Assembly (NCBI GenBank): GCA_033085395.1
Contig: JANQBS010000042.1
Coordinates: 124,001-188,000 of the forward strand
DNA: 64,000 bases
Reading direction: 5' to 3'
Source of the DNA: Xanthoparmelia taractica
Taxonomy: Eukaryota > Ascomycota > Lecanoromycetes > Lecanorales > Parmeliaceae
A program made the position numbers and the translations under genes. This document shows positions 46,948-58,023 of this stretch, in pieces (the stretch's first letter is position 1; every line of letters begins with the position of its first letter). The notes below the pieces were generated by a model, which was not told where the DNA came from, did not search any database, and was given only the letters and a program-made list of their open reading frames with translations.

Positions 46948-48011
46948 TTATTAAACTTCTCAATGAACCTAAGGCTTAGATATTTGACTTCAAAAAGCTA
47001 TACATTAAGTTGGAAGACGATCAGGTCAGTACTTGTATATTTCTGGAATCATACAATTAAATGGTCGTAGCCGTGGTCCTTTACAAACATGGTGTGGTCA
47101 CAAACATTTTAACCCACCTTCGGGATAGCCCGGAGCTCCTCGTTGACAGTTTGACGATATAATGCATATTCTAGAAATGTAGTGTCGGTGGATGCGCAGA
47201 GTTCCAAGACCTAGGATATCAACCCTGCTGGAATGCGCCAGATAGATGTAGGTGAATGGCGTTGCTCCAGTCATGGTTGCCACCTAAAAGGGCCTGCGAA
47301 TGCATAATGTATGGTAGGGTTGTAGGTGGGGTGTGCGTCGGTAGGTAGCTTCGTTCATCCGTGGGCGTAAGCGCGCTGTTGTACGGGTACGAATTACGGC
47401 ACGACGAGTCCTTAGACACAAGGGCTGACACCATGACAGCAAGCCAGCCTTGGTGGGAAGAAGTGAGGGTGGCAGCAATACGATGAAAGATGTCGGAAGT
47501 GGTATGGTCGAGTGATAGCGTGCAACCTCCGACTTGTATCGTAGCGCCTATCTTTCAGCCTGACATGATCATTTGCCAGACGGGTGGTAAAGCCTGTGTC
47601 CCCAAGCGCTTGGTGGCGCATAGCTGAGAATCATAGTGCACCATGAACGTGTCGAGTCATCCCAAGTACACATGCAGACATGATGGATCGGCCATGATTA
47701 GTGACTGATAGGGAGAAGCTGAATGTTACTTTAAGGCACATGACCTTATCTTTTTGGTCCCCGTACGGCTCATTGGTTCCCGTTGCTCAGGTATGGTAAC
47801 CCCCCACCTTTAGGGATAAAAGTAAGAAATAAGCCCCGCGAACCGCGGTCAATCGTAATGTAATGTACGAGTACAGTACATATCACATCTTTACATTTAT
47901 CAGAGCAAGAAATTCTTGAGTCCTCTTCCCACTTAATCTGCAACGTGCTCACACATTCTTCTCCACCACCGCACCTTGGACCCTGTCATCGTCTTGCGAC
48001 GACAGTGCCCT
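46948..48011. other. Intergenic, 1.1 kb
   Basis: Divergent promoter space between the receptor gene and the methyltransferase gene. No feature recognised. Confidence 0.45.
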
Positions 48012-48414
48012 ATGGCATCATCCTTCGAAGAGAGGGAAGATGGCAACATCCTGAACAGAGATTGGCGGGCAATGTCAAGGTTAACCTGCCATCGTTCACC
48101 CTATTCTTCCAACTCACAGATAGTCCAATAGGCTCAATCATCGTCACCTGCTATTCAAAATGACGCAAGGCTACCTCAAGCATCCCGATGTGAACATCGG
48201 GCCTGGTGCAAGGATTGCAGATATTGGCACGGGAACATGGTGCACACCCCCCCAATCAAGGAGGTCGGAAGCGGTGGCTTACATGCAACCCAGCATATGG
48301 CCCATTGATTTGCTGAGCCAACTTCCCTTCAACGTCCACATTGACGCCATCGACATTTCATCGGCCCAGTTCCCGCCGCCCGCGTGGCTGCCTGACAGTA
48401 TTCGTGTCTTAGTG

Positions 48415-48804
48415 CTCGCAAACAGTGAGGCCATACAAAAGCAACGCATGCACAAGCGGATATGTAGATAGATGATTGGGCATATCCAACACTGGGGCAG
48501 CTAAGACCTCCTGAGCAGTGCACGTAAGGCAGTCAGGCCGGCCCCCCAGCGCTAGAAGAACTCTCATATCTTAGCGACATAGACCTGAAGTAAGATATAT
48601 AGCTATATATAGATATGGGCGAGCGAAAGAAGAACAATATGGCTCTAAAAGAGAATAATTCGAATAAAGAGCCAACTGCTAGTGCAGTGACCATACAAAT
48701 AGTGCTCGCCCCGAACACGTATCTCGCATATCGCATATCAATAAAACAACGCTAATAGCATAGCCTTATATTAAATCTATTAACCTATAGTCTTACTGTT
48801 GCGA
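48415..48804. mobile_element. Short element A (390 bp) inside the methyltransferase
   Basis: Begins CTCGCAAACAGTGAGGCC and ends ...CTTACTGTTGCGA, imperfect inverted ends. Flanked by TTAGTG on both sides (48409-48414, 48805-48810). Its first ~150 bp recur at 48811-48963 and its last ~185 bp recur at 51508-51688, so it is a short relative of element B. Noncoding. Confidence 0.7.
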
Positions 48805-49206
48805 TTAGTGCTCGCAAACAGTGAGACCATATAAAAGCAACGTATATATAAGCGAATATATAGATAAATAATTAGGCATATCCAACACTGGGGCAGCTAA
48901 GACCTTCTAAGTAATGCACGTAAGGTAATTAGACCGACTCCCTAGCGCTAGAAGAACTCTTAAATAGTCTAAGACGTTATCGAAAGAGATCGAAGAATTC
49001 GAAGGTAACTTCTAATAATATTAATTATAGTAAATAGATAAGACTAATAGCACTAGCGCTAATAAATAGAAAGGACTGATATCGAAGGTGTATTAATTAT
49101 AGATATAGCGCTAAAGTTATAGCGTGAATATGAATAACATTAATAGCTAGCTATATGTCTTAGGATCTCGATACGATGATCACACGAGAACTCAAAATGT
49201 TAGTTA

Positions 49207-49480
49207 AAATGTAACTCTTCTGAGAAAGTAGATACTTGCCACGACTTCGTGGACTTAATTGTGATAGTTAGATAATAACTCTTCTGAGGAAGTAGATACT
49301 TATTACGACTTCGTGGGCTTAATTGAGATAATCAAATAATGACTCTTCTAAGAAAGCAGATACTTGTTATGGCTTCGTGAGCTTAATTGAGATAGTCAAA
49401 TAATAACTCTTCTAAGAAAGTAGATACTTGTCACGACTTCGTGAGCTTAATTAAGATAGTTAAATAATAACTCTTCTAAT
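49207..49480. repeat. Tandem repeat, about 62-64 bp units, x4-5
   Basis: Units start TAACTCTTCTGAGAAAGTAG, contain ACGACTTCGTG, and end in TTAATTGAGATAGT-like text. They are similar but not identical, mostly differing by transitions. Confidence 0.8.
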
Positions 49481-49539
49481 CGTGAGCATTTAATCGCCAC
49501 TTACGACGATTAAATACTTATTACGACTTCGTGAACTTT

Positions 49540-51350
49540 AAAATATAATCTCGATTAGAGATATATTAGTTAAAGGCCTAAAAATACGTCGATTTTAAGC
49601 GATAATCTTTATCGAGAAATATACTAGCTAAAGACCTAGAAAAGTATTTATTTGTAGCGTTAATCTTTAGCGAGAGATATGCTAGCAATAGACTTGAAAA
49701 TGCGATAACTATAGACTTAAAGATAGGGTGTCTTTCCAGCGAGAGATATATTAATCTAAGACCTAGAAATATATTTATTTATAATTCAATATTCAGCGAG
49801 AGATATATTTAATAAAATAGGCCTAAAAATGCGATGATCTTCTGCGGGAGATTTGCTGGCCAAAGGCCTAGAAATATATCTATTTATAGCGTCAATCTCC
49901 AGCGAGAGATATGCTAATAATAGACTCGAAAACGCGATGCCTTTTTACGAGAGATACGCTGATCAATAACTAACCTAAGGCTAAGAAATGCGTTAATTTT
50001 GAAGTATTAATCTTTAGTGACGAATATACTGGCCGAAGGCCTCGAAATATGTTAATTTAAAGTGTTAATCTCTAGCGAGAGATGTGCTGACCGAAGGCCT
50101 CGCAATATGTCAATTTTGGAGTGTTGATCTCCAGCGAGAGATATGCTGGCCCAAGGCCTCGAAATGCGTTAATTTTAAAGTGTTGATCTCCAGCGAGAGA
50201 TGTGCTGCGTCTTCAAAGAGAAATGTGCTTGAAATGCGTTGATCACAGATCTTAAAATGTGATACGTCTCTGGCGAGAGATGTATATATCTCCAGGGAGA
50301 AATAAGCTTAAAATACGTTGACCACAGACCTTGAAATGTGATGCGTCTCCAGCGAGAGATGTGTGTCTCTCCAGAGAGAAATATGCTTAAAATGCGTTGG
50401 CTATAGACCTTGAAATGTAATGTCTCTCCAGAGAGAAATGTGCCTGAAATGCGTTAATCACAGGCCTTGAAATGTGATATCTCTTCAGGGAGAAATGTGC
50501 CTGAAATGCGTTGACCACAGATCTTAAAATGTGATGCGTCTCCGGCGAGAGATGTGTATATCTTCAGCGAGAAATATGCTTAAAATGCGTTAATTATAGG
50601 TCTTAAAATGTGATACGTCTCCGGCGAGAGATGTGTGTGTTTTCAATGAGAAACGTGCTTAAAATACGCTGGTTATAGACCTTACGAAAAGATACGTCTC
50701 CAGCGAGAGATGTGTGTCTTCAGGGAGAAATTTATCTGAAATGCGTTAATCACAGGCCTTAAAATGTGATATCTCTCCAGAGAGAAATGTGCCTGAAATG
50801 CGTTGATCACAGGCCTTGAAATGTGATGCGTCTCCGGCGAGAGATGTGTGTGTCTCCAGCGAGAAACGTGCTTGAAATACGCTGGCCATAGGCCTTAAGA
50901 AAAGATGCGTCTCCAGCGAGAGATGTGTATATCTCCAGCGAGAAACGTGCTTGAAATACGCTGGCCATAGGCCTTAAGAAAAGATGCGTCTCCAGCGAGA
51001 AATGTGCTTGAAATGCGTTGGCCACAGGCCTTGAGAAATATGCTAACAATCAGTCTAAAAATATGTTAGCCACAGGCCTAGCAATGCGGTGACTCTCCAG
51101 CGAGAGATCTTATTGACACTACGCCTAGAAATGCGTCAATCTTCAGCGAGAAATATGCTGACATCAGGTACCAGATCTGAAAATATGTTAGTCACAGGCT
51201 TAGTAATGCGGTGACTCCCCAGCGAGAAATCTGCTGGCGATAGGCCCAGAAAAGCGTTAATCTCCATCGAGAGATATGCTGGCAATAAGCTTAAAATCTA
51301 TTAGCCACAGGCCTAGCAATGCGATAACTCTCCAGCGGGAAATATGCTGG
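49540..51350. repeat. Diverged minisatellite array, 1.8 kb
   Basis: Many units built on CTCCAGCGAGAGATATGCTGG plus AGGCCT(T/C)GAAATGCGTT-like text, in periods of roughly 55-110 bp. Units in the left half are more AT-rich than those in the right half. No ORF with a domain; the one 80-codon minus frame (50807-51049) merely translates the repeat. Confidence 0.8.
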
Positions 51351-52385
51351 CAACAGGCTGAGAGCTCTCCGAAATGTAGCGGCTGCAGTAATAATTGCAG
51401 TAGTAGTTGACTGATATTGATTGAGAGATCTCTGGATTGTAGTGGTTACAGTAGTGATTGCGGTAGTGACTAATTGATTAACTGATTAACTGACTGGCTG
51501 ACTGACTGAAAGAAGAACAATATGGCTCTGAAAGAGAACAGTTCGAATGAAGAGCCAACTGCTGGTGCAGTGGCCATACAAATAGTGCTCGCCCCGGACA
51601 CGTGTCTCGCATATCGCATATCAATGAAACAACGCTAATAGCATCGCCTCATATTGGACCCACTAACCCACAGTCCCACTGTTGCGAATAGTGCATGACG
51701 CCTTCCGGCCCTTCCCAGAACACATGGTTGGGACATACGATCTCGTCCATGTTCAGAACTTTCTTTGCATTTGGCGCCCGGATAAATCGGAAGTTCTGCT
51801 GCAGAATCTCGTCTCACTCTTGAGTAGGTCCCGGCCTCGGTTGTCAATAAATCTGTCCCGCTGCAGAGTTCGGACTCTGCTTACACATCTGACATCTTTA
51901 GAGCCCACGGGATACATTCAATGGACGGAGCAAGATGTCTCACTTCTTCGAGTCCTTCGAGCCGTAGGAGCTTCCGTGCAAAAGGATTCCGCAGCCGACC
52001 GAATGATTGAATGGTTCTTGAAACCACGCGAAGATATCGACTTCAGGTATGCCTCCTGTCCCGGCTGCATGTTGGAAGGAAGCACTGATGCGCCAAAGCT
52101 GGATACCGAATCTCGATAATATCCTCAAAAGCAGGCACCTTGAATCCGTGGCATTTGACCGCCAACCGGTGGTGAATGCCCACCAGATGTTTCACAACCT
52201 CGTCTTCCTTGAAACATGTCGAATTCATTTCCAACTTCAGTAGAGTCGCAAAAACAACGGAAGAAAAGGAAAGGGCTGCCAAGCTCAGAGACCTCGAAGG
52301 ACAACCATCAGAAGAGTTACTCAACGGGATCGGCTTTTACTGCGAGCTTGTGACTGCAGTCGCTCGCAGACTTGGAACAGGGTGA

Positions 52386-52650
52386 TGGCTCAAATTCTAG
52401 ACTTTCGTATCGGCTTGGCCATCATGGGTATATATGGGTGCATCACCAGCCCAATAAACGCGATGATTAGACGAAAGTATCTCGTTACGGTGTGCCTTCA
52501 CATCACCCTTCTGTTTCGAGACAAGGTGCCTTGCATTCAGCTCCGTCAGCTGGTTCCGTCGGCTTCCGTGATGTTCTAGCTTGCTAGTGGAGGTTCAAGG
52601 GCATGCTATGATGTCCTCCACATGGTAGCCTACTACGCTTGTCAACTTTT
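52386..52650. other. 3' flank of the methyltransferase
   Basis: Nothing recognised. Confidence 0.4.
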
Positions 52651-53222
52651 AGTGTTCTCACTCAGAAAATGAAGCTATATATATGCGCGTACAACCGGCA
52701 TAAGTAGATATGTAAATAGATGATTAGGCCGTTTTAACGCCAGGGTCAGCAGGCCTAAGTAGGTCGTTTGTAGATCTATAAAGGCCGTATCTCGTATCTC
52801 AGCGCTAGGAAACTTCTATATCTATACGATATAGATCTAAAGTATAGATAGCTAGTTATATATAAGGAGTGAAAGAGCGAAAAGAATATTTATAGCTCTA
52901 AAAGAGACGAATTTAAATAAGAAGTTAACTACTAATAGAAGATCTATATAAATAGAGCTTATAGTAGATATATATCTTCTACTATATATATCTTAATAAA
53001 AAATTCTAAAATAACGCTATAGCTATAAGATTTATTAAACTATATTTCTATTATTATAATTAGTATTTCTTACTTAGAAAATAAAGCTATATATATACGC
53101 GTATAATCGATATAAGTAGATATATAAATAGATAATTAGATCGTTCTAACGCTAAGATTAGTAGATCTAAGTAGATTATCGTTATCTATAAAGATCGTAT
53201 TTTATACCCTAGCGCTAGAAAA
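52651..53222. repeat. Second tandem pair of related element ends
   Basis: About 160 bp at 52651-52812 (from AGTGTTCTCACTCAGAAAAT) recurs at 53061-53222 (AGTATTTCTTACTTAGAAAA), the second copy strongly C-to-T changed. The interval at about 52875-52930 resembles the interior of element A (GCTCTAAAAGAGA, then AGTTAACTACTA-like). The layout copies that of elements A and B, so this looks like another member of the same family. Confidence 0.55.
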
Positions 53223-53701
53223 CTCTTAAGGTCTAGATAATATATTCGAAAGAGAATTAAAAAGGCTCTCGAAGTCTAGAGGACTTCTAGCGAGAATCGC
53301 TAGCATTAGCACTAAGAGATAGAAAGATACTAGTATCGACGCGATATAATATATATACGCGCGGAATAGATTATAATATATAGATAATAGATATTCAATT
53401 TGTATTATCTTAATAGCTATATTTCTTCGTCGCTAAGATCGGTCTCGCGTATTAATATAGTAGTTTCTCCATAGAAGAAATACTTTAGATAGTAACTATT
53501 AATATCGAGTATCGTTAAAACCTAATAGAGTTACTCTATAACTATCTCTTTTATAAAGACGTTGTTTAATTAGAATAACGAGCTATTAAAGAAAGTTTTC
53601 TACTTAAATAAACGCTATAGAGCTTTAACTATATATATATTATCGTCGAATATAGCTATTATAAGGGTAATCCCTCGATAAAATAAATTCGTTTTAGATA
53701 C
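53223..53701. other. AT-rich decayed sequence
   Basis: Stops in all frames; RIP-like composition. Probably interior of the second long element. No family recognised. Confidence 0.4.
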
Positions 53702-54445
53702 TTACGGGCCGGAAAGGTCTAGTATATTTAGTGGGATATCCCATACCATACCGTATCATACCATACCATGGGAGGGTATCATGGGGGGGTTATACCAGAC
53801 CACTTATAAAGATATGAGATAAGAAATTACTGGTATCATGGAATGGTCTGGGAAATTTCTAGTATATGTAGGGGTATCCCATGATGTAGATTATTTCCCA
53901 TACCAGGTGGCGGATAAGATAAGAAAATTTCAGGTTGGTATACAAGTCAGGGCGAAATTAGCTCAAGCAATTATTAAATAGTAATTCTTCTAGCAATTAA
54001 ATGAATCAAATGCACTGATAGCAGTAGAAATGGCTCGCCAAGCCCTAGGTGATTGCGGAGGCCTTTCGCAACACGATGCCAAATGCGATGGCGAGCTTAG
54101 CTTAACAACGTGATGATGAAGTGAAGTGATGATGATGGCGATGGTGGAGTGGAGTGATGGCTAGAATAATGGCTAGAATGCTTAATAACGTGATAATGAA
54201 GCGGAGTGATGGCTAGAATAATGACTAGAATACGTTCGTATGATTCTATATAGAGTAACTTCTTCTATATATAGTATATTTCCCATACCCCTGCATATAA
54301 CATGGGATACCCCTGCATATATTAGAAATTTCCCAGACCATTCCATGATATCAGCACATCTCTCAGACCATCCCATAAAAATCAAATGATATGGTCTCAA
54401 TACCATACCATATCCCAGATCATCCCAGACCTTTCCGACCTGTAA
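53702..54445. mobile_element. Inverted-repeat element, 744 bp
   Basis: Left end 53702-53722 (TTACGGGCCGGAAAGGTCTAG) and right end 54425-54445 are inverted copies (the right reads TTACAGGTCGGAAAGGTCTG from outside). Both sides also carry inverted GGGATATCCCATACC-like, CCATA-rich text. The middle holds GATGATG- and GGCTAGAAT-type local repeats. No ORF of note. Target duplication not clear. Confidence 0.55.
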
Positions 54446-56610
54446 ATAGAACGAGATTTACGTTATTTAAGACTAAGTAGATCTTAGAATATATATTTAC
54501 TAAATAATCTTACTAATAAATAAAATAGCTATAAGCGTATATATAGTACTCGCGTATATAGTAACTAGCGTTAATATTCTTATATATATTAAGGCTCGCG
54601 AAAGCGGAGAATTTAAAGATAGTTATATTCTTCGAAAAAAGTTTATTAGTCTCTATTATACTCTTATAAATTAAGTAATTAATATAGCGTCTATTCTTAA
54701 TTATCTAAACGATGGAATTATTCTAATCGCATTAGATATAGACGAATATACTAAAAATAAAGTAATATTTATAAATAGAGATAAACATATAGTATTTCTA
54801 TTACTCTAATAGACGAGTACGATGGTTTTTTATCGTTAGTATAAGGCTTTGAAATATAATAGACGAGACGTAGAAGAAGATAGTCTGAATATAAATCTTA
54901 AAATAGCGAAGAAGAATATTTATCTCGTTTATATTCTTAATTTTATCTCGATTTACGTATATAATAGCTAACTTAGTAAAGTTTTTGATATTAAAAATCC
55001 TATAGAAGATTTATTTAGAATATTTAATATCGATATCTAGGAATTTAATTATAAGATTAAGAAAAGACTTTATATCTTATATATATAGAAAAGAGACCTT
55101 TAGTCTATTATCTTCTTTAGAATTTAAACTAGATTTAGATAAAGAATAGCGATAGCGACGATAGCGATAATAGCTATAGTAGCGGCGACTACGGGACTTA
55201 TAGACTCGATATCGATTATAATAATAGTATCGCTAGTCTTCTAACTCGACTAGGCGATTTCTTAGCTTATAGAAATCGCGATAACTAGACGAAAAAGACG
55301 TTTCTTCGATTATATTAGAGGTAATCGTCTCTAACGAGAAACTAGATGTTACGTAATTATCGTAGTCTATTAGAGAGAGCGTAACGATTTTACGATAAGC
55401 GGAGCTCTTCTTTTTAGAGACCTTAGTCTTCGAAGATCTCGAGAATTTTTAAGAATCTTAAAGACGTTAACGAGAAGTATATAGAGTTTTTTAATAATAT
55501 TATAGACTGCAGCGATATTTTTAATAACGATAGTTGTAGTCGAATATAGATATATAGACTAGAATAGAGATATATAAAGAACGAGATAAGAGAATAAGAC
55601 TAATATATATAGCTTTATTATTAAGATTCTATTAAAAAATTTTATTTCTCAACACGAGCTAATAAATTTATATATTCTTTATCGAATACGCTACTTTTTA
55701 AAGTCTTTCTCTAAGAATTTAGCGCCGTAGATATAGATTTTTAAAAAAAAATTTAAAATCGATATCGAATTTCGAGTATTATACGATAATAACAATAACT
55801 TATTAGCTTTAGATGTGAGGGCGCTTTCCAATTATACCATAGGGCTAAAAATATGACTCATGGGTTCGGGTGCCGCGCTTCATAGAAGGCGCACCCTATT
55901 TGCCCATATGAAGCCCATACGGCGCACCCCACAGGCACCCGTACGGCTTGGCCTAACATTAGATCTCTCTTATCGATATTTTTATACGTATATATAAGTC
56001 TTCGAAACACGTATTTAACGTAGATAATTAAATCGATTATAATACGCTAATATTTGAGGCTAATTTAACTTTAAAATATTAAGAATATTAAGAATTTTCG
56101 TTATAGTGTTAAGTTTTCGCTATAGCGTGTTTTATGAAATATTTGATTATATAGACGTAGGGCTAGTCATGACTAGCCTTAGCGCTCGCTTCTCCGTACT
56201 TAGCTGGCGCACACACACGTAGATCAAATAACAATTTATTCACCACACTTATTATTAAACCACATCAATATTGTTCCTTAATAGCGTGCGACGAAGAGAA
56301 TAATTACTATAACGTGAATTTTTAGAAGAAAAACGAAGAAGAATAGCGAAAGATTAAAAAAGAAGAAGAATAAAGAAGAATTTATAATAATATTAATATA
56401 TATACGTATATTTAAGAGTAACTTATATATATAAATAGTTATAAATTATAAGTTACACGCGTCTATTTATTAACGTATTTAAAAAAAATTATTTATATTT
56501 AAAATATATAGCTAAGATTTATATTTAGACTAAAGGTAAAATAGAAAATAGAATTTCTTATATTTTATTTAAATTAAGCTAGATTTAACGTAAAATTCGA
56601 ATTTTACACT
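54446..56610. other. RIP-decayed transposon tract
   Basis: Very AT-rich with no open frame and no recognisable domain on either strand. A GC island at about 55810-55965 carries GGTGCCGCGC and GGCGCACCC inverted halves. A perfect 16-bp palindrome GCTAGTCATGACTAGC lies at about 56162-56177. Likely several nested relics; family not identified. Confidence 0.5.
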
Positions 56611-56613
56611 CAG

Positions 56614-56699
56614 ACGTGCTACCTAAAGATACCGTAGTAAGTAGAAGGTGCTAACCCGAAGGGGCTTAGCAGGCGAAGAATAAGCCTAGCACGTCTGAG
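56614..56699. repeat. Small hairpin element
   Basis: CTCAGACGTGCTA at the left end is mirrored by TAGCACGTCTGAG at the right, about 86 bp in all, within AT-rich DNA but itself of ordinary composition. Could be a tiny MITE. Confidence 0.5.
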
Positions 56700-56862
56700 G
56701 GACTGAGGCAAGAAAATCCCAGACTATCCCACGAATGGGAGGTATCTGAAAGTCATATCTTATACCCTACTATGGGACGGCAGAGAAGCCAATATCCCAC
56801 ACCATCCCATATCTTTCCGACTGCTATACGGTCTACTTAGCTTCGGAATTTCCTAGACCTTT

Positions 56863-57089
56863 AAAAGCGATAGCCTCGGGTAAGCATCACACTAAGATGG
56901 AGGTTACCTGAATTTCTGTCTTCTTCAGCCGCCAAGACATCTCGATTTTTTTCACAGGTAGACACGTTTAACTCTTGAGCAACAAACCATGAACCCTCTA
57001 GCCTGGATTCCAAACCCTCCACGCCAACTCCACCATCACCTCCAACCACCCGAAAAGAATGGCCATGCAAACCGGTCCCGGCGGGAAAG
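56863..57089 (+). pseudogene. Truncated duplicate of the SAP18 5' region
   Basis: About 227 bp similar, with many substitutions and small gaps, to 58803-59040, the leader and first nine codons of SAP18. Shared landmarks are a GGTGAGCA/GGTAAGCATCACAC block, a TCTAGC block, ACGCCAACTCC, and ATGGCCATGCAAACCGG ending in GGCGGGAAAG. Similarity stops abruptly after the GGKV-encoding bases, so only the start of the gene was copied. Confidence 0.6.
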
Positions 57090-57541
57090 AATGGTTAAAG
57101 ACGTAATATATGTTATCTTAACTTCTCGCTGAAAGCACGCGTTACGCCAGCCCTGATTGAGATCATACATTTTAAGAACGCTGCTGGGCATCAATTAGTA
57201 TTGCATATGCTTAGCATGATTTGAATATACTTACCGCCCGCAATCCCTTCGAGTTGAGTTAAGTTAACTCCCTGAAATGCACCCATGGAGGATGAGTAGA
57301 GTTGAGCAAGGGTGAGCAAGGGTGAGCTGGCAGATACCTTCTCCTTCTAAGCGCTACGTACAAAAAAAGAACACTCGTCAGTGGGATAAGTTCCCCTCTC
57401 CACTCAGTCAGCTTCTCTTTCATGTGCAAGCAAGCCTCTGTTCATCTATCCTACCCACCACGAACCGAGGATCTCCCCCCTTTGATGGAAATTGATGAAG
57501 GACTGAAGAATTGATTGACTATTGGACAGTGGGATTTAAGT
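57090..57541. other. Intergenic
   Basis: No feature recognised. Confidence 0.4.
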
Positions 57542-57832
57542 TTATAGAATTGAATTTCCGCCACCAAGGTGCTGTTGTTGCATTATTTCCCGCGCCAATT
57601 CACCTTCCTCGATCTCAATTCGTTTGATTGTCTGCCAGTCTTCTAGTAGTCTTTCTGCTGTCTCAGGAGTTTGCTGCGGCTCATAGCCTGATCTGATACC
57701 GCCTATACACACCTTCCAGCCAGCTGTCGGTCCAGAATAATAGACTGGACCGATGTATTTACAGTCTAAGAAACTAATCGCGCCACTAGATGCAATAGCG
57801 AACGGTTGTATCAGGAGCGCTGTTCGCGCATA
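57542..57832 (-). pseudogene. Orphan C-terminal coding fragment
   Basis: An open frame of 96 codons with no ATG near its start, bounded upstream by TGA. It reads like real protein: an FLDCKYIGPVYYSGPTAGW segment, then a charged helical tail (ETAERLLEDWQTIKRIEIEEGELAREIMQQQ) ending LGGGNSIL. Not recognised. It may be the last exon of a gene whose earlier exons are lost or lie in decayed DNA to the right. Confidence 0.35.
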
Positions 57833-58023
57833 TCAGAAGGCATCTTTGAGTCCAATCCTTTGGACGGACTACGGACCATCTAAATAGCTTCAATTCGGAC
57901 TGGTCCAGGCCTTTAGACCGACGGTTTGGACTATCGGGAGCCTTGATTATACAAATTCTACAGCATCCCGAACTCTCAGGTGGGTGTTGCAGTTGCTTAT
58001 AGCAAGCTAGTGGATACTAGACA

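Larger units (their letters stand above)
48811..51688. mobile_element. Long element B (2.9 kb) in tandem with A, filled with minisatellite
   Basis: Starts with the same sequence as element A (CTCGCAAACAGTGAG, C-to-T changed afterwards) and ends with the same right end (CCACTGTTGCGAA), followed by TAGTG at 51689-51693, where methyltransferase coding resumes. Between lie two tandem-repeat blocks and no coding frame. The left part shows many more C-to-T and G-to-A changes than the right. Confidence 0.65.
48012..52385 (+). pseudogene. LaeA/UMTA-like SAM methyltransferase gene split by a 3.3-kb insertion
   Basis: Exon 1 starts at ATG 48012 and splices (GTTAAC...ATAG) to LNHRHLLFKMTQGYLKHP. A second intron removes 48240-48293, and the SAM-binding motif IADIGTGT runs on to LLSQLPFNVHIDAIDIS. 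The frame reaches the TTAGTG at 48409-48414, and the coding sequence resumes at 51694 with HDAFRPFPEH, YDLVHVQNFLCIW and, after an intron (about 51822-51897), PTGYIQWTEQD. It ends with the family-typical VVNAHQMFHNLVFLE and VAKTTEEKERAAKLRDLE, stop at 52383-52385. These methyltransferases are usual in secondary-metabolite clusters or resemble the regulator LaeA. Besides the insertion, a one-base shift lies near 52215-52220, so the gene is dead as it stands. Confidence 0.78.

Noticed and set aside
49207..51350. Repeat array as a CRISPR
   Set aside because: Eukaryotic context. Units are diverged and contiguous, with no unique equal-length spacers and no cas genes.
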